Shown here: positions 33,898 to 47,300 of the stretch, piece after piece
How the letters are laid out: each line of letters starts with the position of its first letter
How positions within the stretch are numbered: position 1 is the first letter of the stretch
Origin: Amphiduros pacificus
Lineage: Eukaryota; Annelida; Polychaeta; Phyllodocida; Hesionidae
Direction: 5' to 3'
Assembly: GCA_949316495.1 (NCBI GenBank)
Contig: OX439005.1
Span: 10,036,001 to 10,100,000, forward strand
DNA length: 64,000 bases
Translations under genes and position numbers: made by a program
Notes under the pieces: model-generated
Told to the model about the DNA's origin: nothing
The model's database searches: none
The model's input: only the letters and a program-made list of their open reading frames with translations

Positions 33898-35165
33898 CAG
33901 ACGTCTGTGTCATTTAACAGAAGTCTTTAGGATATCCTACAGACGTCTTTAGGATATCCTACAGACGTCTATTAAATGATAATGATGTCTGTAGAATATC
34001 GTAGGGATCCTTCAGGATTATTCCAAAGCTTTGTGACGATGGCCTGGGAACACATCACATTTGAAAAATCCCATTTTCACCATACGATGCCACTGGCAGC
34101 CCAAAGATAGTCGTATGATATACCTGTGGGACACTGACAGGGACCCTGCTACGTACCTCAAGATGATTTTTGGTTGGAAGACATCGTGGAAACGCTTGTA
34201 ACTTTAATGTTATAGCTAAAGGTTCCCATGTGTATGACATCTTAAAATTGCCCGATTGTAGCCGATAATCTCCCGGTGTCCTCACGGCACCCTGGCTTGC
34301 GGGCGATCTTGTCATAAAATACATCACCCTGGCACCTTCACTAAAATCAGCGCAAAAGTGACTAGGGTATTAAACATCAGTAATCAGATGGAAGTACTAA
34401 TGCCTTTTGCACAAGGCACCGACGGAGAAGTGAATTTCCCGGCTGGTTTCACTGGCCAGATATGCAGTGGGTATAGTCACATTAAAAATCGTATGGCACC
34501 TGCAAGATTAAATCTTAAGGTCTGTAGGATATCCCAAAGACATCTGCATCATTTAACAGAAGTCTGTAGGATATCCTAAACACGACTCTTTTAGGAAACA
34601 GACATCTGTGGCTAGGATATCGCATAGCTATCGAACAATGGCATGGGAACACATAGAATAATATAAAAAATCCTATTTTCACTGTGAGATGCCACCGGTA
34701 GCCCTAAGATAATCTTATGATATGCCTACGGGACACTGACGGGAGCCTTTCGTGTAATTTTAGATGATGTTTGGTAGGAAATGCCAGGAACTTTTTTCAT
34801 TGGAACTAAAAGTTCCTTCGACCCACAAGGTGTCTTAAATAACCCGACTATGACCAATAATCTTCTTATGTCCTGACGGCTCCCTGTCTTGTCGGCAAAT
34901 TTTGTCACAAAAAAAGAATAGATAAATAAAAAAACTAAAAAAGAACAACAAACAAAAAAACAAAAAACAAAACTATTGCCCGGGCGCTTTTACTGAAATC
35001 GGTGCAATGAACATAGAATTTGCTTTATGTGTTCACAGGCCATCGTCATATGATCTTAGGGGCTCCCTCCGACATCCTAAAGACGTCTGTGTGATATCCT
35101 AGAGACATCTGCATCATTTAACAGACGTCTCTAGGATGTGACACGGACATCTGTATCGCGTAATC
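33898..35165 (+). repeat. ~600-bp tandem duplication, two diverged copies and a partial third
   Basis: Copy 1 starts at about 33898, copy 2 at about 34537 and a partial third at about 35102. Each start has ACATCTG or ACGTCTG, then CATTTAACAGA-GTCT, then AGGATATCCTA. The bodies align through CATGGGAACACAT, GGGACACTGAC-GG, and the closing CCTGTCTTGTCGGC-type words. The repeats are rich in short palindromes (AGGATATCCT, CAGACGTCTG). Copy 2 also has an A-rich tract at about 34908-34973. Confidence 0.75.
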
Positions 35166-37380
35166 TTACAGGTACCGCACGGTGCTCTTGTATAATGTGA
35201 GCACAGCTACGGCATATCTCAATTCTTGTTGATAAATTCCTCGCTAAATCCTTAGTTGCCAACTGGTGCCCGTCGCATATGTGACTGAGGTATAAGCTGT
35301 GATAGAATGGCGAGCATTCTGGGTCTTCAGGAGAAAATAATTATGGCAAACTTTTTAGGGCAGTATATCCATGTTGAAGAACAAAGAGATGAGTATAGCA
35401 CAATAAGAGAAAGAATAATAAAGTAATTATACATTCCATTATAATAGTTAGGTCATACTTGTCAATGGAATTGTGTACCTTGTTCCTGAAGCAAGTATTA
35501 TAGGTTGTTGAGGTATTTTGTTGGAGATATATTTTGTTAGGCAATATATTGCTTATCGATGATCTGTTGCGTTAGAAAGCAATGTTCAATCGATTGAGGT
35601 CAAAATGTCACATTTTTATCAATGAACCACCGCGTGGCCAAAATTATTTCCCTTTTTATATCATTCGAATGGACTTAAGTGTTGTGTAATGTTCTAAATC
35701 GGCGGAGAAGTTAGATTTTTTGGTGTCTTGAGAAATATATTATTGCGAAGCAAATATGGGAGTAAAATGTATAGAGGGAAATGCAGGTAAGAGGTGGTAG
35801 TGTGCCTGTCATCGGCTCGGTGTCAACCAGCTATCTATCTCTCAAACCTCAGCCATGTGCCCAATATCTTCAAATAGCATGCAATGAAATTAGAGCTCTA
35901 TTTGGAAAATATTGGCGTTAATGTAATAAGGGGTGACAGGTATAGTGTAGGAGATTATCTGAAGAGTATGCCTGCACGACTGGGCGAGATCACTGCCTGC
36001 GTAGCAAAATGTGGTGTTTGCAGACCAAGCAAACGGGCCTCCCCGGCACCGCCATCGATTGCTGCAGCCGCCAGGCAGGGAGAGGCGCGGCCCAAATGAC
36101 AATGTGTGAATACAGCGGCAGGGATCGATTCCCGGCCAAGCCAACAAACCAGCTTTGCACTATTGTTATAGCCAAAACCTCAAGCCAAAAATACCAGCTC
36201 TCAACACCAATTTCACACAAAACTCCAATCTTTTACCCTTCAAGGTTCAAGTTGGAAATTATGCATGCGTTATAACTACTGAGTTTGAATGATGGTTGTT
36301 CCCGACTGTTGAGACCAGCCATACATGGCCGGGTGCCGGGCCGGGACGGTGCGCCTCAAGGTCACCTACTCCAGCCCTCCAAGCAACGCCGCAAACCAGT
36401 TTTATTAGAACCAACACGGCAGTGATTTGCCAAATATAGCCTGATTGGGCTCAGCTGAACGTATTATTATCCAGTGTCTGCTGGCATTGTGTTTGCTTGG
36501 TCCTCCAAAGCTAGGAAATGTTCTGAAATATTAATACATGATATCTGTATCCAACGCGATTGCAGTAAACAGTTTTCGGCAGCTTCTATTAGTAACGCAT
36601 CAAAACATTGCTAACATTGAAGTGCATGAAGATTATATGAATATCAAAGATAGAGAAATATACTTTAGAATTTATGATTCTGATATTATCTATAGGGATG
36701 ACCATAGTGAAGGCTTATAGACAGAGAGCAATGCCGATATCGCTCTGGCCCAGTAATAAACCATACTTAATGAACTTATCTCCTTGTTTTCCCAGTAATT
36801 ACGATGTTGACTGCATATTCAACATAAGGGTGTTATCTAACACATATTACGTAGAAGTTTGTGAACTGCAACACAGCAAACAACAGGAAATGGCCACCAT
36901 TTTGGACTTGCAATTCCTCGTTGTTGGTGTTTCTTGACAAATCCTGCCTTTTATTTGACGAGTATAGAAATAATGATGTGCCCATTATAAATTTCTATCA
37001 TACGATTTGCGCAATAGTTCACATTATTTCAATGAGTGAATGAAGGTTGTTAGTGAAACATTGATCGTATCTACTTCAGATAAAGACCTGTTATCTCATT
37101 GGGTCCATTAAGCATTAACCCAAGCAAGAGCACAACGAAGGTCATCTACTGGTAGAGAGAGATGGGCTAAGTGTGACACAAATCATTACAACACTCGGTA
37201 TACTGCAAACCGTACCATTACTATTCATTCAAGGATTTATTTTCAGCAGTTTTCCTCTACAGTTTTGAAAACGTTCTATCTTTTAGAAATATGTATATGA
37301 TATTGGATTCCATGTGTGCGTACATCATTTGGGCGTGCAATGCATGCATCTGTCAACAAAACCCTTTTGTAATATGATAA
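35166..37380. other. intergenic DNA
   Basis: No array. A somewhat GC-richer part at 36000-36400 includes TCAAGGTCA (36356-36364), the half-site of ERR/SF-1-type nuclear receptors. No gene could be supported. Confidence 0.4.
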
Positions 37381-37491
37381 CTTTCACCTATATCAGTAAC
37401 AGATTCCCATTTTATACCTTTCAGCTATATCAATAACAGATTCCCAATTTATACCTTTCAGCTATATCAGTAACCGATTCCCATTTTATAC
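37381..37491 (+). repeat. 37-bp triplicate
   Basis: Three exact-length tandem units starting CTTTCA(C/G)CTATATCA and ending TTCCCATTTTATAC at 37381, 37418 and 37455, with a few substitutions. Confidence 0.93.
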
Positions 37492-40400
37492 CACTCTTGC
37501 ACCACATAAATGCTTCTGACATTATACAAATTACTTTGACCTATTTTTTCAAGCTCACAACTATTGAAAACATGAAAACAATTATTGATATTTTGCTATA
37601 TTTAAATAAAACTAAAAAATATTTTTTCTATAAATTAGATATTTGTATTATCTTTTATTACAGATAATTGACATTGACATTAATAGACAAACATATTATA
37701 GTGACCATGCAAACTTTTAAATTCACCTTGTAACCCGATAAAATAAGATTGCAATCATATAGGAACGACATAAATTTGCAAGTTATGATTGCTAGAACTG
37801 TTCTGATTGACATATTTATGATCCCAAAATATGATGTATTTTATGTTCTTTCTAAATAGTAAATGCAATATGAAATTGGTTTATCAGAAATGTCGAAAAT
37901 CTCGCCATTTTTCTTTCGTCATTGTTCTCTTTGTTTATAAAATTACTCCCATTTCACTGGGCCAATGAACATAGTTTTTGTGCACTAGAACAATGATGAA
38001 TTGATTAAACTAGACCTTCGACGATTAATTTTTGCAATGATGAACTTTGTCACTATCTTTTCCAGGCATAGTTTCTCTAAATACTGACCCCTGTCTTTGC
38101 TACCAACCAAAGCCATCTTTTGTGCCTGATTCCACTTTGCTTAGTTGATTCCCATACATCCCATCCCTAACTTTAGGAAAAGAGGACGGTAGCAACCAGT
38201 CATCAAAGGATGCAAACCAATGAAATTAGAATTATTATTAATCATTGCCACTAACATTAGTTATATTGATGGCTAACTATGCTAGCGATATCAAGCTCTG
38301 AAGTATCAGTGTAGAGAATATAGGGTTCCTTTTCACCTCCAATTTTATTAACCCATGCTCATCATTCTGAACCTGTCGAGTAGAGGCTGTGAGCACATTT
38401 TTTCTTGTTCAAAATAAAAATGACCCTCATTATGATGTTAAACTGGGTATTGAAGTCTCACGAGAAGTTCAGTGCGATTCAACTATTTTGGAAAATGGTG
38501 TAAAAATAGTTGGGGAATCTGTATTTCCAAAAGGTCCCACCGTCTCATCACCTGAAGTAGGTCCTTTATTTTCTATCAAAGTGGTGCGTCATAAAATACT
38601 TCAATTGGATAATTTGTTGCACTCATAAATTATGATTCAGGTAAACTGTCAGGAACATTTTCCCTTTGCTTAGTATAGGAATTGGCGAAAATGGTGTCCT
38701 TTGAGTGACCCACAATACTGGTGCGATAGGGTAAAGCATTGCCGGTGTCTAACCCTTGATGATTGTAATTCCCCCTTTACGCCTCAATATGTCATTTAGA
38801 AGAGTCCATGTGATGACATCATGATTATAAGAAAATGGGTAATCGTCATATGACGTCACTGAGAAGCAATGTGGCTAATATTGAATTTATGGGAATATTG
38901 CTTGTTTAAAACAGGTTGCCAGAGAAGGATTTCTATCTGAGTCATGCCAGAGATCTATCTGAGTCATGGTTACACTTTAAAGAAAACATTGACATTAGTA
39001 TTTTTAGTGGCTGATTTGGATGAATTGTCACTCTTGATTGAATGATATATTCTTGATGAGTAGCTGCAGAATCAGTAATGGACTCACCTTAGTCAGCAAT
39101 CATGCCTCAGTGAAAACACTAGTGAAAAAATAGATATGTCCTTTTGTAATGATTATGATCAGAGTTGTCATTATTGGCTGGTTGATACATATTTATTAAT
39201 TTTACTATAATAAATGATAAGCTTTATGTTTAATGTGAGCTGCCACACATCAGTGAATGTAGATGATGAGCTTCGTGCTTTAGTGAACAGTCACGCCTCA
39301 GTGATAATGAACTTGCCATTAATCATAATAAGAATATGAAAACAAAACATGGTTTGATAAAGATCTTGTGTCTTTATTATTTCAGCACTTTATTGTTTAT
39401 ACATAGGTCTTATACCGATTATAACACACAAAGAGGGCAACATTATTAAGAGTGAGTGAATACCACTTTGACACATTTCGTATGTTTCTTTATTAATCAC
39501 AGCCACTGTGTGACATTTTGTTGAACTTAAAACGGCAACCTGTGCTAACAGCCAATTTTGTTACAGATGCTACCATAAGAATATTTCCTCTAATGGACCA
39601 TGGGATGTTGTTTGCATATCTGATAACCCATTGGAAATGGATTCCACATATTGTGGCACTCGCCTTTATCAAACAGGCCTTTACTTGGCCTGAAGAGACA
39701 GGCTCTCTTCTGCCCTGCATGCGGGCGAGCACTGGTATTGTCCAGCTTCAGGTTCACCTTTCCGGATCCGCTCAGATTAGATAATTTCACTGTTGCCAAA
39801 TGAAACATTTGCCATCGCCACAAAATCATAATGATCAACATCAGCAGCAAAAGCAACGTCAGCAGCAGCAGTTCGATTAGTCATGAATACATTGCGGACC
39901 ACCAAAATATCACATAGACGTGATGTTAGCGTTTGTCAACATTGATTTCAATTTCGAAATAAATAGTTTGGTATCAATAACAAAACGCTAAGTCTAACAT
40001 TCCGGGTTTGGGAAGACTATCTTGGGAGAGTTTTCTCGAAGCAACACCCGGGTCACGGTGGAAATGACTGAGATAAACAGAATATAAACAAAACATCCAC
40101 AATTTCTAGGCAAAGCAATAATGAACCCCTTGGCCTGGGCCCGGTAGTTGTCCATGGGGGTCGGTGTTTCTGGTAGTGTAGGCAAATATATAAGTTGCTC
40201 AGCAGGATGGAACAAGTATTTTGCAAGGCTGCTATGCTGCACAGCCATTCAAACTAGCACAAGCTCTCACAGGGGAATATGAAAATATATTATCATCGAT
40301 TGATCAAATGTTAGTCAAACCTTCAACAAGACAGATTTCTCTAGAAAAAAAGAAATTATAATACGATGAATACAAGTGTCCGTGTCTTACTGCTTCAAAG

Positions 40401-43140
40401 ATAAGGGAGAGCACAAGCTATATAAGAACATCGAAACATGGCCTAGCCCATTAAGCCACACAATGCATACTCTCTGCTCTTTCATTAACTTTTTTCTAGC
40501 TTAGATACGTATTGATGACTGTACCATTATGACCCGATCTTTCCGATGGGTCTCAAAAAAGGGACTTGGTTGCTGGTTTGTGTTGTTTAAATGTCCACGG
40601 TAAATAGTGATCATGAAATGTAAGTAAAGCATGTCATGATAGAGATCTATACACGTTTACTTGAATTTACGCACCCTTAAAGTTTGCACATACATAATTC
40701 ACAAGTTTGTTTTCAACTACTTTATCATTTATGCATCATGTATATCTGGAATAGACTAGCAAAAATACAAGCTGCTGATTACATATGAATGGCAACAATT
40801 ATATCAAATTCTATAATCGCTGGCCTTTGCAGACATAGTGAATCGCAGGCTTTACTAGTCTGTAACTGCAAGATTCGGAATATTCTCTAGATTCCCATGA
40901 ACCAGGTTTGGTTCATGGAAATATGATATGATCATTTAATAATTACAATAGTATTTCAATGTCTACATGGTTCAGTTCCATCTTGCACGGGGTATACTTA
41001 AAGCATATAAACCTCACTACAGCAAGGCGATGATGAGGGTAACAGTCTTCATTGATTTCACATCCTCGTGGATTGTTATTGCAACTGATTTATTTTGTGT
41101 CACTGTTGTTTTATCTTTCATGGGCAGATATGTCAGTATAGTATTTGCGACCATAAAGCTGCTAAATTACTTCCAACCAAAATATGGCTAAATCATATGC
41201 AACCAAAATAAGCTATGTACAAGGCATATAACGAATGGATTGGTTGGTTTCTTGCATTAATGAATACATATGTATTATTCATATAATATATGCTATTACA
41301 CTCGGAGTGACATGCAAGTAAAGGATTGCACTACCGAATGCTTAGATATCAATGAAGGATCGTAGTGTAGTCCATCATTATGTATTTTTGAATCTAAGCC
41401 TCGATATTCGCAACTGTTGCCTATCAATTCCTACTATACTTTGGTGAATGAAGATTGGAGTTTTGACGTACTTCGACACGATACAATAGTTTGCAATGTG
41501 ATTAAGATGATATTATTAAAAAAAATGCCAGACTAACGGGGAAATGTTCTGAGTACACCAAGGTAATATTATAACATTCTGATTTTGATTAGGGTGGTTC
41601 ACCCAGAATGAGCTTGGGTTTTGCATTTACATGTCAATATATTTTTATTGTGATAAAATGATAGTATTACGTCAAATATGTCATTTTATATGTCGAACCC
41701 GGATATGAAAGAAGCATTAACTTTGAAAAATGAACATTGAGAGGAATTGAAGAATTAATTACATCCCAACACGGTGGTTCACCATTATCGCCCTAATAAT
41801 GATGTTTGTGACTGTTTACTTTGCTCAGTGGAAATAAGCATTGATTTTATTGAATCATCCTTGAATCATTTGATATTCCCCAAAAAGATCTGTTTTGTCA
41901 CAGTTGGACTACCTTAACAAGGAGTCAATTCTATCAATGAGAAAATTCAAATAATATCTTCTATTTATATTACACCATTGTGAAATCTACTGGCCTTGGA
42001 AATGTTATAAACTGGTTTTGATTCAAATATTGCCAGATTTTAAAATAACACCATGAGGGATTTATTTTTGTAATGAAACTTAAATGTGTGAGTAGTGTAA
42101 AATAAATGTTTAGGTTACATTAATGAGCATATTGCTCGACGTTATTGGATTCCAAATTGGCTCCAATTACGTTGAAAAGGATTTTAAAAGATGCGATGTA
42201 CTGATAACTGAAACATATTCTTACTGTATAACTGAAATATATCTGCTAATAGATAAAACACGTCATGATCATAGCTCCATTCATTATACTTCATTAACTC
42301 ATACCTGGTGTTTCAAGAGAGTGTTCTGCACCCTATTAGATATTTTGCACATCACCCTTGTGCTCAAGTACTTTTGCAGATTATCTCTGTGTCAAACTGT
42401 TTTTTATTTACAAGTTTCCTTTTCTTTCCATATTTCAAATAAATGAAATCTTTGATGGAATGACATTATTATATCATAATAATTATCTATTACACAGTAA
42501 ATGTAGTCGATAATTAATCTAAGGAATCTGCCTCTGGTGAAAATCGTCATATATCCGAGGATATTCAAGCAATTTGAATTCTATATTTTCACATCAGCAA
42601 CCGAAAATTGTTGATTTTGGTGGAAAAATATCTTCATTTGGATGAACAAATAAAGTCATAAGGCTGTATAGAAAATATAGACATTGAAGTGAAGTGGTAA
42701 AATGTATAATTTATAAACTTCGAGTTAGTTTGCCTTATAAAGAGACAGACCTTGAGCATATACTTACGAACTATCTCAGTATATAATAATGATGGTCACG
42801 ATGAATTCTTACATAAGATGATGGCCAGATGTATAAATACTGTATGATTTGAATATTTATAATTAGTCTAATTATGGGACCCCTATTATGTGGCATTCGT
42901 GTTGGGACGCCACGATGATTGCCTCTCATAATGCTTTTATTTGGAGCTGTAATATTACTAAATCTAGACAATTAACGTGCAGGAACTATATTGATCGAAA
43001 GAGACGTTTAACAGTAGTTATTTGTTCACTTGCTATTATAGCGCGATTAACACAGTAAAGACGTCTTTTCTCTATCCATATATAGATCAACAATATTCCT
43101 CTGTCCTCGAGTGAAAAAGAGTGTAAGCATTTAATCTCAT
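37492..43140. other. AT-rich intergenic DNA
   Basis: No arrays. A perfect CRE (TGACGTCA) is at 38861. Near 39060-39310 the words CACGCCTCAGTGA and CATGCCTCAGTGA recur loosely. Frames at 38389-38628 (79 codons), 39518-39784 (88) and 42123-42446 (107) have no recognised domain. Confidence 0.4.
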
Positions 43141-43750
43141 TAGAGTGTATGTGGCCAGATCTTGCAGCTGTTCTACTTGGCATGTGCACAGTCTCGATGG
43201 AGTTGCTATATGCTGTACTAGTTGTGAGAGGGATAGAAATCGACATCGATTCGGCGCCAGAACTGCGTGTGCTGTCGTCTCGCCTCCATACCCACACCCG
43301 TATCCATGGCAACCGTTAATATGTTTGGAGAGCCTTGGTAGCAGAGGGGGTGGTACATGTAGATGCAGAAGGTTCCATTGCCTTTCCTAGACTGTTCACC
43401 GCAAATATATGAGTGCTAGCCTTGCGTGCACTGAAAGCCTAGGCACTGCCTCGTGTGCAGTGCTGCTGCGAGATGTATGTGTACATAGTGCGGCCCAACA
43501 CATCTTTGCCATTGATTGGCTGAGCTGAGGACATAATAGCTCCTCATCTCAGAGCCCAGCACTCTGTCGTGTGTCGCCAGTTGTAGGGCGCTTCCCTGTC
43601 TGTGTCTGCATGACCTCGCCTGCCAGAACGAGGACACAGACATCCGCCCTGTCACAATCATACTAACTTCTTGCACATACTGAGCAGGCTAGCCATCGGC
43701 GGCCATTTTTGGAAAAATGGAATATCAAGGATAATATCTGTGGCAACAAG
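43141..43750. other. GC-richer island with promoter-like motifs
   Basis: Visibly higher in GC than its neighbours. It contains an X-box match (43300-43313), an imperfect hairpin (43518-43556), and GGCGGCCATTTTT at about 43698, a minus-strand YY1-like site. Open frames here (43145-43390 +, 43416-43676 -) show no domain. It could be a promoter or enhancer, but no transcript can be drawn. Confidence 0.3.
43300..43313 (+). promoter_or_regulatory. X-box-like motif
   Basis: GTATCCATGGCAAC fits GTHNYYATRRNAAC, the RFX-factor site. It sits inside the GC-richer island, which makes it a little more credible than the match at 25047. Confidence 0.3.
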
Positions 43751-46700
43751 GACCGCGACAGGGCTTTCCCCATTTTCTTCACTATTCTCGAAGATTCATC
43801 TTCTGATAGATTGAACAAACTCAGGGGTACATATGGACATCGGATGCTCCTCATACATCATAATGCATATTAGATAAAGAGTAACAAGTGTTTAAAACAG
43901 CAATGCAATGTACTCTCTCTGACAAACACTGCATTTCTTTCCCGACTAAGCAACTTTATTTCGTCACATATTTTAAATACAAGCTTATCAATTGAATGCT
44001 ACAATGTTGAGAAAAATAAAACAGAAGTTTTGATTTTTTTGAAATTGTGCTCCCGAAGGATATGAAAATAAAATATAATAGTAAATCACAGATCTTGGCA
44101 TAATTTCACAAGTTTGAAAAAAAAACATGCAAAGGTCAACCATAAGATTTACAATAATTGTCCCACAATAGACTTCATATGCAGAATTTGCTTTTCACAT
44201 TTTCCGTCTCATTGCAAAAGTACATTTTTGCTAAAGAAAGTAAAAATTTTACCGCTCATGACATGGGGCAATGAGACTGAAACACTCTTGACTTACACCC
44301 TATTCCAGTCTCAGACATCCAGTCTCAATAGTCAAAACAAGCACGATGGATGGATCTTTTAATGGAAATATCAGTAAAACACAAACTCCAATATTGAAAG
44401 TTAAACACAAAGGCCGACATTGGCGCCTTAAGACTGTGCTGATCATTGCTTTTTTGCAAAGTTTGTGAACATTTGCTGGAAATGCCTGCAAATTGCATCA
44501 TATATGATCATTTAAATTCTTTCCACGAGCAGACCAATCAAAATGTTTGCTACATATTTAATTTGTTATCTCGATTCTCATTACATGAGATATGTCCATA
44601 CTGTCCACTAGAGGCACACCCAAACTAAGATTCACCACGTCGCCCTCTGGTGGAGTTTGATATGTGTCATGTTATTAAAAATGACAACCTTCCTCCGAAC
44701 TCAGTGATAGCTATTATTATTTCAAAGCCAAAAAGATAGAATTGAAAATACAATATTTAACCCAACTAACGTCCAGGAATTCCAACCAATAGTTTCAGAG
44801 GAGAATTAAAATTGATGGAAAGACAGAATGATATATAAATATATATAAATACATAGATAAATTTATGTAAACGTAATGAGGTTCTAATGTGGGGAGCTTA
44901 TCATTGTTAACATGTGTGATTACATTTCATTCTATCCATCAACAGAAGAATGTTTACTTTGAATTTCTAACTCCAAATTATCATTTATACAGCACTGTGT
45001 TCTCAATTATTTTCTGTGATAATATTCTCATTCATATTCTGTTAGCTTTACCTTGTACAGAGACCCCCAGGAATTTAGAGCTAAATGTGAAAAAAACAAA
45101 ACAATTCGCATAGGGTCGGATATCTAATATTAAAACCCTGAAAGAGTGACATACTCATTAAGGTAAAGTATTATATATATAGAGCTGGCAGATAGATCCA
45201 GTGATGCACGCTTTTGTTTGACTTTTCGGATAAGATATTTTATCATAAATGCAAATAACATGGTTTTAACTCTTCAAACTTAATTTTCAAGATGTTTTGA
45301 GAATGTCACTTCAACGATAGGAAATGCTCCATTGGCAGGAATAAATTTTTAGAAATTGGCAGAAGGTTTGTTCAATAAAATGATTCGCATATGTGTATTG
45401 TTTGGTTTATCTTCTTATCACATACTTTGTGTAAAATTTGTGAACACATATTTAGACCAGATATACAGTGGCCGACAAGTGGACGACATTTTTAAACATC
45501 AAGCATCAGTATGTTTTGAGCATCTGGAAATGACTCAAAATGTACAAAGTAGTTCAGATTAGCAACGTCAGTGTATGTAAAAAGAATATCATTGTTAAAT
45601 TATATTACATATGATAATTTCAACACGGTGTTAACTTGTGCTCCTAATATAACCTCTTCCAGTGGCTACTTAACCCTGGGTTCTGAAAGACTCTCTCAGA
45701 TGTTGGGGAAGACCATGCCATACAGTTCTATTCACTTTGGCAAATGAAATATCACCTTATGGGAGGTCTCTGGTACCTCAAGGAGAAGTTTACATGTAGT
45801 TCCAGAACGAAGATTGCAAGATCACTGGTAGAAAGTGATTGAGATCAGAGAATTATTTTCGGGCCATATGAACAATTGCCACTCCATAGTTCCTTTGCAA
45901 CTCTTTAAAGGAATTTAGCTGGTCTTTCAGTATTCCTATACTGAAATGACTACAGCTGCTGAGTTTTGCATCTATTTCAGTTTCTTGATTAATTATTTAG
46001 TTGTAGCCATCGATGGAGAACACAAAAGCATATTCTCACCTGTCTACCATGCCTCTATGTCCAGGAGTTTTCTCACAGATCTGACATTACGGATATGGTG
46101 ATTAGTGGAATTGACAATGCCAGATGCCTTGCCTTTCCATTTCAGCTTTGCATCAAATATTATTCTCACACAAATAGCATATTCATTTAGTTTAATAATT
46201 GAACCATTTATATTGGACGGCATTAATTTGATTAGGACGCCCAAAGTATTTTCATCCGCATAAGCCATAACATTTAACATTCTGGGCTATTCTATTCTTC
46301 CCCAGTAATTCAAGCAGCAAGCCATGGGACACCTGTAACTGAAGTATGGGATAACAAATAATGTCTATATTTACTCGCTGTTGGGGCCTTGTAATCTCTG
46401 TGCTATGGTTTCAAGGTTAAATTGATTGGTTGTTATCTTGGCAGATGTTCTTCTTTAAACTTTTGCCACTTTTTGATAAGTGATTTCAAATAAGTATGGT
46501 TAGTTTATATCCGGTCTGCAAGTTGTCAGTGTGGTCAATCTAATGATTTAAAAATACAATAAAAATACAATAAAATGAATTGTGTACACATACATACATA
46601 CAAGGAACATCCAGTGCCTCATTTTGCTAATCTAGATACTGCCAAGACACCATTTCTACCCACTCGCTCCAATGTGCGGTATATTTGAATATATACAGTA

Positions 46701-47300
46701 TATAAGTGAGCACTAAAATATCAGAATGTGGAATGCAGCTGTGGCAACATACATTTTAAAATGACTTATGAAAATGGGGGTAACATATGCAGAAATTTAT
46801 CCTGCACGAAAGTACAGTTTTGTACAAGTAATAATCAAACGTGTACACGACCGAGCTGCGCCCAATGGTAAACACAAGATACTGTACGATCTGCAAAATA
46901 AAAAAATCATGTCAAAAAACTTCATAAGCATATGTTCAAAGGTATACATAATAATTCATATTAAAACTATTTACTCCATAAGGAAATTTATTTATCTTTA
47001 ATTTTCCCGTATGTATCCTGGATGATATCTAATGAATGTATGATAAGGATCGTGGATATTGAATGTTACTCTGGCATCATGATGAAAACCCTTGTTTGCT
47101 GAGATTAGGGGTTGTGTGGTCTGAAAATAGTGGGCAACACAACATGCATTTGGAGACCATTTTAAGCGATGTAGAACATTTTGAGTGTTAATGGTGCAGA
47201 TCATTCTGAATGATGTGGTTTAAACTATTGTGAATGATGTTGATGAAGAACATTTTGAGTAACTGACCCTACTAGCATAGTTTGTGGAGCAATGAATCTG
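43751..47300. other. AT-rich intergenic DNA
   Basis: Contains a pair of CTCF-like motifs (44605-44654) and no array. Frames at 44114-44362, 45356-45562 and 46044-46280 show no domain; the 45.5-kb words shared with 27.8 kb suggest a dispersed repeat. Confidence 0.4.
44605..44654. promoter_or_regulatory. convergent pair of CTCF-like motifs
   Basis: CCACTAGAGGCAC at 44605-44617 (+) and CGCCCTCTGGTGGA at 44641-44654, whose complement TCCACCAGAGGGCG is a full match to the CTCF core (CCASYAGRKGGC). The first lacks one G. The two face each other 23 bp apart. CTCF is present across bilaterians; binding here is inference. They also resemble the ends of the MITE at 55.8 kb. Confidence 0.35.

Noticed and set aside
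41588-41801. Possible small MITE with ATTAGGG ends and repeated GGTGGTTCACC
   Set aside because: Inverted ends are only about seven bases and no convincing target duplication was seen.
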